From the NCBI GenBank assembly GCA_029948255.1, contig JALIZF010001911.1, positions 62,001-126,000 on the forward strand: a stretch of 64,000 nucleotides of DNA, read 5' to 3'. The notes below the pieces were generated by a model that had not been told where the DNA came from, made no database searches, and worked only from the letters and a program-made list of their open reading frames with translations. Below are positions 25,201 to 33,086 of the stretch, piece after piece (the first letter of the stretch is position 1; every line of letters begins with the position of its first letter). This DNA is from Telmatactis stephensoni (Eukaryota; Cnidaria; Anthozoa; Actiniaria; Isophelliidae). The position numbers and the translations under genes were made by a program.

Positions 25201-28200
25201 TTCTTCTTCTTCTTCTTCTTCTTCTTCTTCTTCTTCTTCTTCTTCTTCTTCTTCTTCTTCTTCTTCTTCTTCTTCTTCTTCTTCTTCTTCTTCTTCTTCT
25301 TCTTCTTCTTCTTCTTCTTCCTCCTTTCTTTCTTTCTTTCCTTCATTCATATATTCATTCCTTCATTCTTTCTTTCATTGTTTCTTTCTTTCTTTCTCTT
25401 TCTCTCTTCCCTTCTTTCCATTCTTCCATTCTCCCTTCCTTCCTTTTTTTTCATCCCCACTGCAGATTACTTATGTATATTCTTGAATCAGATGCACCTT
25501 GCTCTCCTCTCCATCGCCTTCAGCTCGCCTCGAATTAATTCTTATTTCTTACAAAGCACCTCTGGGCTCCAGAGTAATTACTTACGTGGTGGGCAAGGAT
25601 TTTCAGCACATGCACGTGACTGCTGATCGTCACCTTTGCAACTCTTCCCTACTCCTTGTGGCTTAGGATTGGTGCATGTTCTGGAACGAACATGAGTCCC
25701 TCCTCCACAAGACACGGAACATTTTGTCCATGGTAACCAGGCTGACCAACCACCGTCAACATTAACTATTGAGGCTGAAAAATACAACGATTTAATCCTT
25801 TTCGTATAGTTACCTATACAGTAGAACTAACCGTGAAGTCGATATACACAAAAGAATTAAATCAGAGAATGTTATTTTCTCCTATCTGGATAGTACGGTA
25901 AATGTCTTTCTTATCTGTTATTTGCTATTTGATAAAGTGAGCTAGGCTACAGTGGCAGTCATTTGGCGGATTGGGGATAGCTGTCCACACTCACTACCAC
26001 TACATTCAACTAATATTCTATACTATACAACACTCAACGAACGTTTTTCGAGTTGGATGATAACGCTGCAAAATTGACAACAAACGCACAAACGCTGGGT
26101 TAGCCTCGAATCAAGTAAACTATATTGAAAATACCAGCGAGGAAGACATAAGATATTGACAATGAACAATTAATACAAAAATCAACTCTATCCCCTCGAG
26201 TCTTTCTTGAAAAGGCGGGCTGGTTTTCATGAGCGACTGAAGCAGAAGCGGAACGATCATGCGCAGACTCAGTATGCACTGTTCATTGTCTTTTTCACTT
26301 CACTGAATCTGCGTATATGTTGCTTTCGCTTCTGCTTCCGTCAATCTTGAAAACCAGCCCTAATCGTTCATAATATAAATGCGCTTCTTGTTTAGAAGCT
26401 CAACGGTTTCGAGCAATAATAGAAATTGGACTATCGAAAAAGATCAGTCTGACTCACTAGGACATGGGTGTGGATTGCATGCCGCTCTCTCGAGATGGGA
26501 TCCAAGGTGTTTACAATCACGGCCTCGTCCCGATGGTTTAGGGTTGGTACAAGAACGGTAACGTGACTTATAGCCTCCACCACATCTATTAGAACAGCTC
26601 GACCAATCAGACCACGAAGTATAACCACCATTGGTGTCTAAAGCTACAAAAATGTTGATAAGATATTAGTTACAAATCGATATGAGGAGACAAAGAAAAG
26701 TTCATTTGCATGATGGCATCATTCAGTTCACAAGAACCAGCGGCCAGTTTTAGGGCAGCTGCTGACGCTTATTTTGTTTAATTTCATTTTACTTATGTAT
26801 CCTTATGTATCGATTTTTTTCTTAGCCATTTTTAATACTTGCGCTATGTCTTAACGATCGATGTTGCAAGTCAATAAATGTAGAAGTAGAAGTAAAGGAC
26901 TTGTTTACGAACCGACCCGTTAACTATGCGTGCCGGTTTGAGTTAAAAATTACGGAAGTGCGCACACCCATAAATTTGCCTGTAACATCATAAAAATTGA
27001 AATTAAGGTAATTCGCTTCGAGATTTAATCTTATTGGGTATACTGTAAGTTAAAGAGGCCGTAAAGATATCTAGAATACGCTAATTAAAAAGTTGTCCTT
27101 CTTATTTAGCCCACACTAGGTTAGTAAAATAATTGACTGTTATTAGTTCACAGAAAACAGCGGATAGATCGATAGTATATAACTGATGAATATCATGCAA
27201 ATGAAATTTGAATATCATTTTTAAGTGAACACAAGGGACCTATACATGCATGCATGCAGTCTATGGTCAGCGGCTATTGCCTTTGGCGCACGTGATGAGT
27301 TAGCGAACACTGAACAGTTAATTTGAAAACATGATTCAGCCCTGGTCCTGGCAGTGATTTTTATTTTGACGGTTGATAAATCGATTTTAGCAACATCACC
27401 ACCACAACAACAATAAAAACAACAGCAGTAACAACAACAATAACAACGATGACAATAAGAACAGTAACACCAACAACAATCACCTACCTTCCAATTTATA
27501 GATGTAATTAACGAACTCTCCTCCCGTGCATTCATGGTCTAATTTCTTATTACATGGTTTAGGGTTCTTTGACAGAAACTGGAAGGTTGGACTCGCTGAG
27601 CCGTGTAGCATGTAGTCTTCTGCAGCATGGGGACCACTCCAACACTCGCCAAAATTCTGAAGGCCAAACACTTTCCAGCCTTTTTCTCTTGTTTTAGCAG
27701 CGCATCGACAGGCAAGACTTGAAAGAAGATACATTGGTTTTCATTGAGTATGCTTGGTTAGAGGAATTAAAAATGGATTCTAGTTTACGATTTTTACGAT
27801 TATTTACCGTTTGCATGGAGTTGTAATTTTTTTCTCATTGCAAAGCCAATGAATTAAATCTGAAAATTAGATTAGACTTATCTATCTGAAATAATTTGTT
27901 CCCAAAGACCACTGCACACTAGTGGGATAAGGATTAGTGCAACAGGGGCGTAGCGAGGCCTGAGCAAAAAAAGGGGGGGGGGGAGAATTTTCTTGGGACC
28001 CTTTCAACACAACAAAAGCCCAAAACTCACTCTGTTTAAAACTTTAAAGTGTATCTTTGACATCATCCTTCAGATGACGGTTTAAACTCGAAATTCCCCC
28101 CACCCTCCCCCCTCCCCCCTCCCAGCTACGCCACTGCAGCGAAATTCAAGCAACAGGTGCAGACTTAATGACTCTGACTCGTTTATCTCGCTTGTGAAGA

Positions 28201-29301
28201 TAAATCACTAGAAATTAAAGTTCGTTGCTCACAATCGTTACCATCGCAGAAAAATACGTTCAAAGATTGTAGCGATCATATGGAAACCACTTTAAGCTAG
28301 GAATGCACCTGTGTAACGACTCGCTCCATTTGTACCAGTCTAGTATATGACCATCGTTGACGTCACTCTTCTCAGTTCTATCATTCAAAAGCATCTTGGT
28401 CAGTGCACGTTGTCCATCGACGTCCAAAAAGCCTCCAATTTTAGTGTATGATCTTTTACATGTTGTATGAGGTAAAGCACCTAAAACTGACAACAGCAGC
28501 AATACATGAGTTAGTATAATGGCTATAATGTTGGAAGCTAGTAGGGTAGTACCTCGCATGGGACCACAGTCCCGTTCGTACCTCCCTCATTGGGTGTACA
28601 ACTTGATTGATATTGTTTATTTTGTTATCATTGTACATTGTATTTTGCTTTCTATTGTTTCCCAATAAAGCTGTTAAAACAAAACAAAAACAAACAAAAC
28701 AAGCTGTGAGAGACAAGGGAAAGTTATGATTTAAAACGTTGCTGGAGTAGATCATAAGATCATTGTACAACTGCTACGTTTTGGCTACGCCCTTTAGGAA
28801 TCATAATTTCCGAATAATCTCTTTTATTATATGGATAATAGTTTTTTACCGGAAACTAAAACACTAGCATTTTCCATATTTTTACTAGTGAAGATATGAA
28901 AAAGTTATGTACCAAACGTCCCGGATGAACGCGCGCGTCCTAAAAACATTTTCCCGACAGTTTCTTATATGTTTTTATTTTAGTTTGCCTCAGTTTGTCC
29001 ATATAATAAAAAAGAACATTACACGTTGGCTTGAAGATATGAATTTTATTTTCTCGTGTTAAAAACATTACCACTCGAAAATTACATTCATATCTTCGCG
29101 CCACAGTGTAATATCTTCTATATTTCTTCTCCTTCAAGTAAAATCCCGGAATTTATATGATGACGTACTGCTATATGTTACGATAAAATTACCTGCCATC
29201 ATCAGCCAAGCCCAATCGAGGGACAAAAAGAGTGGTCGATGATAAAAGACGCAAAATAGATATAGTACGAGTAACCATCCTAATCGTGTGTTTGAAGCCA
29301 T
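9037..29301 (-). CDS. Gene 1: secreted vWA/TSP1/discoidin/C-type-lectin mosaic protein (22 exons)
   Basis: Exons in transcript order: 29301-29193, 28480-28309, 27717-27488, 26643-26458, 25774-25586, 24880-24471, 24119-23960, 23663-23311, 23167-23026, 22313-21985, 21576-21435, 21088-20931, 20198-20006, 19501-19397, 18947-18604, 17847-17706, 17078-16735, 16296-16152, 15448-15170, 14471-14314, 10436-10226, 9422-9037. All junctions are GT-AG, phases match throughout, and the sum is 4887 nt (1628 residues plus stop). Domain order: signal, Cys-rich module, TSP1 x2, vWA, F5/8C x5, vWA, C-type lectin. Such proteins act outside the cell in adhesion or matrix; combinations of vWA, TSP1 and discoidin occur in cnidarian matrix and skeletal proteins (family knowledge). 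I do not recognise a named orthologue. All module borders are phase 1. The main doubts are the first exon choice and the weak donor of the exon ending at 16152. Confidence 0.9.
9847..10076. mobile_element. 230 bp foldback built of ACTC/GAGT half-sites
   Basis: A near-complete palindrome inside intron 21 of gene 1. Its arms contain repeated short palindromes such as GAGTAAATTTACTC and TTACTCAAGCTTTTGAGTAA, spaced about 20-30 bp, plus CACAGTAACTCACTTAT mirrored as ATAAGTGAGTTACTGTG. It looks like a foldback MITE. No clear duplication of flanks. Confidence 0.75.
10226..15448 (-). CDS. Gene 1 exons 19-21: von Willebrand factor A domain 2, degenerate MIDAS
   Basis: Exons 15448-15170, 14471-14314 and 10436-10226, about residues 1285-1500. 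Core strands: IDLGIAIDCSSGVRLEDFNK, GTRMGIISYNDN, GTRTDKALSFA, NVLVVLTDGKK, KKVKVIAVGVG. The metal motif reads D-C-S-S-G (about 1306-1310) instead of DxSxS, while the Thr loop and the Asp of LTDGK remain, so metal binding may be weakened. The last exon ends in a Pro-rich linker (PHPPPTYPTFPPPKPSP) before the lectin. The 3.9 kb intron 14313-10437 holds a LINE tail and the CACTG element. Confidence 0.92.
10940..11440 (+). mobile_element. 3' end of a truncated non-LTR retrotransposon (L2/CR1-like tail)
   Basis: It ends in AAGCGCCTAGAGCAG, GGCGCTATATAAAT and an (ATT)n tail at 11418-11440, a tail type typical of L2/CR1-like LINEs in marine animals (family knowledge). A short terminal ORF on the plus strand ends at 11166. 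It is 5'-truncated, antisense to gene 1, in the 14313-10437 intron. Confidence 0.6.
11559..14141. mobile_element. 2.58 kb element with CACTGTTATTTTTAGGGAGTT inverted termini
   Basis: Left end CACTGTTATTTTTAGGGAG, right end CTCCCTAAAAATAACAGTG, both flanked by CA. About 400-500 bp at each end are packed with ACTC/GAGT half-sites (for example GGAGTTAAAATAACTCC). The right end contains a 154 bp tandem repeat (from 13640, 13794 and 13948). The middle has no transposase. CACTG termini with a 2-3 bp duplication recall the EnSpm/CACTA group, but this is only a suggestion. It lies in a gene 1 intron. Confidence 0.75.
13640..13960 (+). repeat. 154 bp tandem duplication inside the CACTG element
   Basis: AAAATTACTCTGGTACT begins at 13643 and again at 13797, and a third partial unit starts at 13948. 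Spacing is 154 bp both times, with few differences between copies. Confidence 0.85.
14907..15121. mobile_element. Foldback MITE in gene 1 intron 19
   Basis: The left arm TATTGCAATGTTGCGCGCAA is mirrored by GCGCGCAACGTTGCAATA at 15103-15120. The 118-codon plus-strand ORF across it is incidental. Confidence 0.6.
15861..16117. mobile_element. 257 bp MITE, CAAGAGAC termini, 7 bp duplication
   Basis: It starts CAAGAGACAATAATA and ends TATTATAGTCTCTTG. Both sides are flanked by ATCAGAG. The interior arms share GCGCGTGTAA / TTTGCGCGCAA type sequence. A second copy of the family is at 22414-22691. A 7-8 bp duplication suggests an hAT-like origin (inference). Confidence 0.75.
16152..17078 (-). CDS. 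Gene 1 exons 16-18 region: F5/8 type C domain 5
   Basis: These are exons 17 and 18 (17078-16735 and 16296-16152), about residues 1122-1284. Landmarks: CAKPAGLENRVIVDSALSAS, GAWVARYTNAKQWFQVDLG, IAMQGRHNADDWVTRYTVKY, then HARYIRIVPTHWHNHIALRM and LFVCKG. The conserved PKTW is PTHW and the terminal YGC is FVC. The donor is weak (GGAG|GTTGTT), but no other GT keeps phase with the next exon. Confidence 0.88.
17706..18947 (-). CDS. Gene 1 exons 15-16: F5/8 type C domain 4
   Basis: Exons 18947-18604 and 17847-17706, 1-0-1 phases, about residues 960-1121. Landmarks: CMKPLGVENGKISDSQLSAS, GGWVAKTSNDKQWFGVDF, MSIQGRQDADQWVSSF, KYSSDG, then VARYIRVNPKTWHKAIAM and VDFYGC. A complete domain. The separating intron carries a 318 bp MITE. 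Confidence 0.93.
18063..18380. mobile_element. 318 bp MITE with TTAACGCC duplication
   Basis: The arms begin GACACTAGTGAAAAACGTCT and its complement, and both include GTCTGCGCATGC. The 8-bp sequence TTAACGCC flanks both ends (18055-18062 and 18381-18388). hAT-like by duplication length. It lies in gene 1 intron 15. Confidence 0.8.
19208..19262 (+). repeat. (TTG)n microsatellite
   Basis: About 18 TTG units in gene 1 intron 14, with a second short run at 19310-19334. Confidence 0.95.
19397..21088 (-). CDS. Gene 1 exons 12-14: F5/8 type C domain 3 (different intron layout)
   Basis: Exons 21088-20931, 20198-20006 and 19501-19397, about residues 808-959. Parts: CIEALGVTTGSISNADITA, GAWVAK | TNDLGQFLQIDIG, IATEGNFRADQWITSYKLEY, then SIKARYLRIRPQTW and IRLEIYGC. 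Unlike the other four copies, it is cut at WVAK (phase 0) and before GHILYPSIK (phase 1), and it lacks their shared intron before the GN(K/H)D segment. The 5' intron contains a MITE at 20391-20623. Confidence 0.9.
20391..20623. mobile_element. 233 bp MITE with GAATCAG duplication
   Basis: The arms GTGACACGGGTGAAAAACGC and GCGTTATTCACCCGTGTC are flanked by GAATCAG on both sides (20384-20390, 20624-20630). The terminal theme GACAC..GTGAAAAACG..GCGCATGC is shared with the element at 18063-18380, so the two are relatives. Confidence 0.78.
20764..20870 (+). repeat. Dispersed repeat copy A
   Basis: Shares GGTAGTTCCTTCAGC, AGGAAGCC and ATCAGTGCT in the same order with 24174-24295. Probably a fragment of a SINE/LINE-type repeat; class not determined. 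Confidence 0.55.
21435..22313 (-). CDS. Gene 1 exons 10-11: F5/8 type C domain 2
   Basis: Exons 22313-21985 and 21576-21435, same 1-0-1 phase pattern as domain 1; about residues 651-807. Landmarks: MGRLG-like opening CYKRLGMETGNIYD, WRAKTNDLNQWLQVEL, IATQGGQN, WVESYSVSFSSD, then IYARHIRLHPKTWYGAI and VEFYGC. The intron after the first exon holds the (CCCT)n tract at 21766-21893. Confidence 0.93.
21766..21893 (+). repeat. (CCCT)n then (CCTT)n microsatellite
   Basis: About 100 bp of pure TCCC units followed by TTCC units in gene 1 intron 10. Long Pro/Ser and Glu/Gly/Arg ORFs across it are artefacts. Confidence 0.97.
22414..22691. mobile_element. 278 bp MITE, second copy of the CAAGAGAC family
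   Basis: It starts CAAGAGACAATAATACTAA and ends ATGGTCTCTTA; flanks GCTGTAA and GTTGTAA are a near-match 7-bp duplication. It shares interior motifs with the copy at 15861-16117 (GACAGGAAGTTGACGCCAT versus ACAGGATGTTGACGCCAT). Confidence 0.75.
23026..23663 (-). CDS. Gene 1 exons 8-9: F5/8 type C (discoidin) domain 1
   Basis: Exons 23663-23311 and 23167-23026, phase 1 in, phase 0 between, phase 1 out; about residues 486-650. It opens with a Pro-rich stretch (GRPPPPASPEC). Signature parts are WSAKYNDREQWLQVKF, VASQGR, TSYWLSYSQDG, then IYTRYLRVHPKTW and MRLEFYGC. Two bracketing Cys are kept. Such domains bind phospholipid, collagen or glycan via loop tips (family knowledge). Confidence 0.94.
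23218..23295 (+). repeat. (ATGGATGC)n / (ATGG)n microsatellite
   Basis: About seven 8-bp units followed by ATGG units. It ends about 15 bp from the splice donor of gene 1 exon 8. Confidence 0.95.
23803..23860 (+). repeat. (TTCC)n microsatellite
   Basis: Interrupted TTCC/TTCT tract in gene 1 intron 7. Confidence 0.9.
23960..24880 (-). CDS. Gene 1 exons 6-7: von Willebrand factor A domain 1
   Basis: Exons 24880-24471 and 24119-23960 join in phase 0, about residues 296-485. The full MIDAS metal site is present: DGSGS at about 308-312, the Thr loop GGFTHTDRAL, and the Asp in VVFTDGK. The second exon gives the last strand and helix (KGVRTIAVGIG, YDELLQIA) and ends at DESCKG. vWA domains with an intact MIDAS bind protein ligands through Mg2+ (family knowledge). 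Confidence 0.95.
24174..24295 (+). repeat. Dispersed repeat copy B
   Basis: Related to 20764-20870. The sequence that follows (24330-24370, GTCGAAACAAGC..AGGTCACTGG) has a relative at 50550-50580, which hints at a longer parent repeat. Confidence 0.5.
25158..25322 (+). repeat. (CTT)n microsatellite, about 160 bp
   Basis: A pure CTT tract in gene 1 intron 5. The poly-Lys and poly-Glu ORFs on the minus strand are artefacts. A purine/pyrimidine mirror repeat of this length can form triplex DNA (general knowledge). Confidence 0.97.
25586..25774 (-). CDS. Gene 1 exon 5: thrombospondin type 1 repeat 2
   Basis: A phase 1-1 exon, about residues 233-295. It carries GGWSAWLPWTKCSVSCGGG, RSRTCTNPKPQGVGKSC and CAENPCPP, a canonical six-Cys TSP1 repeat. 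It resembles repeat 1 closely enough (shared CTNPKP) to suggest tandem duplication of one exon. Confidence 0.93.
26458..26643 (-). CDS. Gene 1 exon 4: thrombospondin type 1 repeat 1
   Basis: A single phase 1-1 exon, about residues 171-232. It has the TSP1 signature WSDWSSCSNRCGGG, then SRYRSCTNPKPSGRGRDC and CNPHPC. Six cysteines are in the usual spacing, with Trp residues for C-mannosylation. TSP1 repeats bind glycosaminoglycans and matrix partners (family knowledge). Donor is CTA|GTGAGT. Confidence 0.92.
27488..28480 (-). CDS. Gene 1 exons 2-3: N-terminal Cys-rich module
   Basis: Exons 28480-28309 and 27717-27488 join in phase 2 and encode about residues 37-170. The first half carries KIGGFLDVDGQRALTKML and DWYKWSESLH. 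The second carries CRCAAKTREKGWKVFGLQ, then NFGECWSG and CNKKLDHECTGG ending in VNYIYKLE. This pattern (Cys..Ala, FGLQ, ECWSG, paired Cys, Tyr-x-Tyr near the end) resembles a short extracellular module I have seen in cnidarian and sponge secreted proteins; I cannot give a family accession. It ends phase 1, ready for the TSP1 exons. Confidence 0.75.
27943..28136. mobile_element. MITE with CAGNGGCGTAGC termini
   Basis: Left end CAGGGGCGTAGCGAGGCC, right end GGGAGCTACGCC-like (CCCAGCTACGCCACTG). CAGTGGCGTAGC ends are common among hAT-type non-autonomous elements (family knowledge). It contains G-run and C-run stretches and lies in gene 1 intron 2. Confidence 0.6.
28555..28705 (+). mobile_element. 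Possible retrotransposon 3' end
   Basis: The sequence CTCGCATGGGACCACAGTCC leads to CCAATAAAGCTGTTAAAAC and an A-rich tail of AAAAC units to about 28705, as in RTE-like LINE tails. Antisense to gene 1, just upstream of exon 2. The boundary is uncertain. Confidence 0.4.
29193..29301 (-). CDS. Gene 1 exon 1 (signal peptide/hydrophobic leader)
   Basis: It starts at an ATG with good context (GAGAATGGC). It encodes a 36-residue hydrophobic leader beginning MASNTRLGWLLVLYLF and ending in WLMMA, then donor GTAATT after one base of Gly. The leader is long and contains two hydrophobic patches separated by HRP, which could act as a signal peptide or a signal anchor. An upstream in-frame ATG exists at 29335-29337, but its leader is basic and less likely. 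Confidence 0.6.
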
Positions 29302-29555
29302 TCTCCCGGCCCGTCGATTTATGTCTGCCCCACCCACTATGAGATGTCTGCATCTCGAAAAAAAGATTTTATCGAGACCTCTATAAAAATCTTTTAACTC
29401 TTACATGAGGTAATTTTCAGTACAAACTATACTACGTTATGAAGCGGCCAAAGGAGTGTGTTGTGGTATTGGTTTTGCGTCCTTGTATCTGTGTTCTCTC
29501 AGTGTGTTATATCTGTTAGTTATAACTTCAGATTTAATTCATTCGTTTAACTTAC

Positions 29556-29610
29556 CAGTGCAAGCCAGACCAAGCAGCAGAACGACTGAGGTACAGTCCA
29601 AACACGCCAT
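29556..29610 (-). CDS. Gene 1 alternative first exon (18-residue signal peptide)
   Basis: The sequence upstream of the ATG is GATAAGCC, so the start sits in a good Kozak context. It encodes MACLDCTSVVLLLGLACT plus one base of a Gly codon, then the donor GTAAGT. Its phase (1) is identical to that of the exon at 29193-29301, so either can splice to the exon ending at 28480. It has a more typical signal peptide than the 36-residue alternative. Whether both are used needs transcripts. Confidence 0.6.
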
Positions 29611-32215
29611 GGCTTATCTGCAACCTGTATTAGGGATCGAAAATGCAACGTATTCAATTCACTAGCTGAAAGCACAACCAAGTTTTATAAATTGTATAAC
29701 TATAGCTAGCGGTCCACCTATAGAGGAAAACTATATTAAGGTCGATATCTTTCTTAAGGCATATCTTTTCATGGTACGTCGATCCGGTCCAGACAAGATT
29801 CAATTGTAATTATTAATTTTCTATGTAAACTTTTCGTCTGAGATAGATGACAACTTCCTATAAGATGGACACTGAAAGGAATTAAGCCCGCATAGCCTAT
29901 AAGTATACTCTGCACTTTCTATAGCTAATATAGCAAACAACTGGTTATAAAACTTTGTTGTGCATGCTCTGAAAGATAAAGCATCAAAAGAAGAGACCAA
30001 AGTGTTGTAGACATAGAGAGCTGAGAGAAACGCACACCATATAATAAGAGGAACATACGGCTAGACCAGGCTTTCTCAGAGACTTTGCACGGGACAGCAA
30101 TGCAATGCAATTTTGTTGTTGCTATTGCTAGTGTTATTATTTTTGGTACTGAACGTACATTATGTTAATAATTAGTTATTTTCTTTAGATATAATTGTTT
30201 CCAGCAAAGTATCGAAAATGTACAAATTGGAGAAAACCTCGCAACTGGAAGAAATTCTCTCAAAGAGAGGCTACCTAAAGTTACTAGGAAACGAGATATT
30301 TGCTCACCAGAACCAAATAATCGAAGACAATCCTGTGGTCTCAGCAATTACACAATGTCATCAATTTGAACATTAAACGTTTCGGTTCGTTTCATAAGTT
30401 CTTTTTGTTCTTGAGCTGGCAAAGTTAAGTTAAAAACTAATTTTTGTGTTCAGATATTAATTGGTCAGATATTATTCTAAACTGATTATTTAATTAGCCA
30501 ATACAAACAAACTACTGGTTTTAATCTGAAAAGGCACTTAGATAATTATTATGACCGTTACACAATAATGAAATGTTTGTCATGATATTACCAAAAGAGG
30601 GTTTTATTAATGAGGTTTTCCGTAGCAATTTAGAAAAGTGTTAAGAGCTTTATCGGTAGCTAAGGCAACGGGGAATAGCACGAGAGAAATAGAAAGAAGT
30701 CAAAATAAAATGAAATTAATATATAAAAAATAATAAAAGAGAAATATAATCAAGAGAAAAATACTGAAGTAGAAGTAAATTAAAATAAATCTAGTCAGTG
30801 TGCTGACCAATTCAATTAAAGAAGCTGAAGAGAAAACCCAAAGCAAACTGAAACTTAACCAAGCAGAAAATTGAAACAATATTTTTTTCGGATAATAAAA
30901 TGCAGTCTTTTAGAAAACTGTGATTTACGATTCTGAAAACTGCAGCAGTATTTCAAAGGAACCTAAAAGCGCCAATTGCAGGCAAAGACTATTGCAGAAA
31001 TAACGCAGTTCAACAAATAATGAAGAACAAAACAAGACAAAACAAATCCACAAAGAAAAAATACAAAGAATATCAGATGGAGCAAGTTGAGAGAGTAGTG
31101 CACAATTCCCTCGTCTTTGAATAACATTTTTTCGTTTTGGTACCAAATTGTTCGAACTGGTATGTATTCCCAATCGCACAAGCTATAGCTACGAGAAGTT
31201 TCACAAAAAAGAACGTCGCGCTACTTCGAATGGAACTGAGTTTTATGTTTGTATATGCATAGAACTTGAGCAAATCTTTGTAAGTAAGCTATTCGAAAGC
31301 TGACTCTTTTTGTCAAAGATGTCAAAATTTAGCTTGAAAAGAGAGAACAGAACATAGGAAATATTTGAAAAGTTTTTGAGATTCAGGAAACTGAATCTAT
31401 CACCACTAAATTGTTCAACAAAAGACAAAAATACAGAGATTTAAGTGTTGTATGTACTTACCACAGCCTGTTCCTAGAACAATTAAAAATGTCTTGTAAC
31501 ACTTTGCAAGTATATATATGTCTCATGCTTAGTCGAATATTTGAGGCAATAAAGGGGTGTGTTTACTTTTGGGTATTTGCTAATAAACGGATATTATTAT
31601 TATTAAGATTAAACTAACTAAAGATAATTGAAAGATTTTGTTATTAAATCATACCTTAATTATACATTTTTTCCCTTCCTTCCTTCCTTCCTTCCTTCCT
31701 TCCTTCCTTCCTTCCTTCCTTCCTTCCTTCCTTCCTTTAATTCCTTGTTTCCTTCCTTCCTTCCTTTTTTCTTTCCTTCCTTCCTTCCTTTCCTTCTTTC
31801 TTTTTTCTTCCTTCCTTTCTTACATCCACTATCTATCTCTTCATTCATACGTTAGGGCTTTTTATTTTTCCACTGCAATTTATTTTTCCACTTTAATATA
31901 ATTAAGTAGGAACTTAGTCAGTGCCACCAATGTAGCTCAATTTCAAATGTTGATAATCATCAGATAATCATCATTGCAATGAAATAAAGGAATAACATAA
32001 AAAGACACGGCGGGTTTATATACATTGAATACTTATATCTGCAGAAATGTAAATATACCATAAAACCATGCAAAAACCTAAATGTATTGACTTTCTTTTA
32101 ATCAGTGAAAGCAGTAGTCTATTGCTAGGAAACAGTAGCATTATGTGTCACGGTGCGCGTGCAAGAAGTAATCCATTTTTAGAACATGATTTCCTCTCAA
32201 CCAGAAGGTTCACTA
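29611..32215. other. Intergenic region upstream of gene 1
   Basis: It should include the gene 1 promoter, but no TATA box or initiator could be placed with confidence. A+T-rich DNA with one (TTCC)n tract (31671-31840). No conserved protein in any frame. Confidence 0.5.
31671..31840 (+). repeat. (TTCC)n microsatellite
   Basis: Interrupted CCTT tract. The Leu/Pro/Ser ORFs across it are artefacts. Confidence 0.96.
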
Positions 32216-32223
32216 AGGTCTAA

Positions 32224-32413
32224 AGCTCGCCGCACACGTCGAGAAACTGTGTGAGGAAACTGCCACGCGAAGCACTTTTCTCACTGCGTGCTCTTTTTAC
32301 CTGCTCTATTTTTGGACTCGCGTAGTCAAAGATGCAACGTCTGCGGCGAGAAATTGAGCTAAGTACCTCGCGTGGCAGTTTCCTCACGCCGTTTCTCAAC
32401 GTGTGCGGCGGGC
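32224..32413 (-). mobile_element. TTAA-type MITE, copy 1
   Basis: The inverted arms of about 55 bp start GC(C/T)CGCCGCACACGT and include GAGGAAACTGCCACGCGA. They are flanked by CTAA and TTAA. TTAA targets are typical of piggyBac-like elements (family knowledge). Opposite orientation to copy 2. Confidence 0.75.
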
Positions 32414-32645
32414 TTAAAGACTCTTCTGGTTCACCGCACAAAGCCTCAGCTCCATTTTTAGGTAAAAGGAAATAAGACTAACGAAAGCTTATGTCAAAAT
32501 AAAAATTGTTGCTAGAAAATAAGATTTACGATTAACCATTTTTTATAATTACGGCTAACGGTTCAACTTTTTCTGTCTCTACGCCTAACGGCTACGTTTT
32601 TTGCCGTTTTACGGCTAGCGGTTAGCCTCATCGAGACCCTCTTAA

Positions 32646-32837
32646 GCCCGCCGCACACGTTGGGAAACTGCGTGAGGAAACTGCCACGTGAGGTACTTAG
32701 CTCAGACGATTTCTCGCCGCAGACGTTGCATCTTTGGCTACGCGAGGCCAAAAATAGAGCAGGTAAAAGAGCACACGGCGAGAAAAGTGCCACGCGTGGC
32801 AGTTTCCTTACACAGTTTCTCAACGTGTGCGGCAGGC
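32646..32837 (+). mobile_element. TTAA-type MITE, copy 2
   Basis: Same family as 32224-32413: arms GCCCGCCGCACACGTTGGG... and ...CAACGTGTGCGGCAGGC, with TTAA on both sides (32642-32645, 32838-32841). It shares the interior TCTCGCCGCAGACGTTGCA in reverse orientation relative to copy 1. Confidence 0.8.
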
Positions 32838-32922
32838 TTAACGAGCTCGAATTGTTTCGCCCCATGTAAGGAATCCGGAAAGATGCAAGATTCTGTGAGC
32901 TGTCTTATGGATTCAAATGGCC

Positions 32923-33086
32923 GGATTCCGGATTCCAAGGGCTGGATTCTGGATTCCAAGGGCTGGATTCTGGATTCCAAGGGCTGGATTCTGGATTCCA
33001 AGGGCTGGATTCTGGATTCCAAGGGCTGGATTCTGGATTCCAAGGGCTGGATTCCGGATTCCAAGGACTGGATTCCGGATTCCAAA
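32923..33086 (+). repeat. 21 bp minisatellite (GGATTCTGGATTCCAAGGGC-type unit)
   Basis: About seven units, 21 bp each, so all three frames stay open and give ORFs with 7-residue repeats. No start, splice context or neighbour supports coding. Confidence 0.93.

Noticed and set aside
25146..25350. Poly-Lys and poly-Glu ORFs
   Set aside because: Translations of a pure CTT microsatellite.
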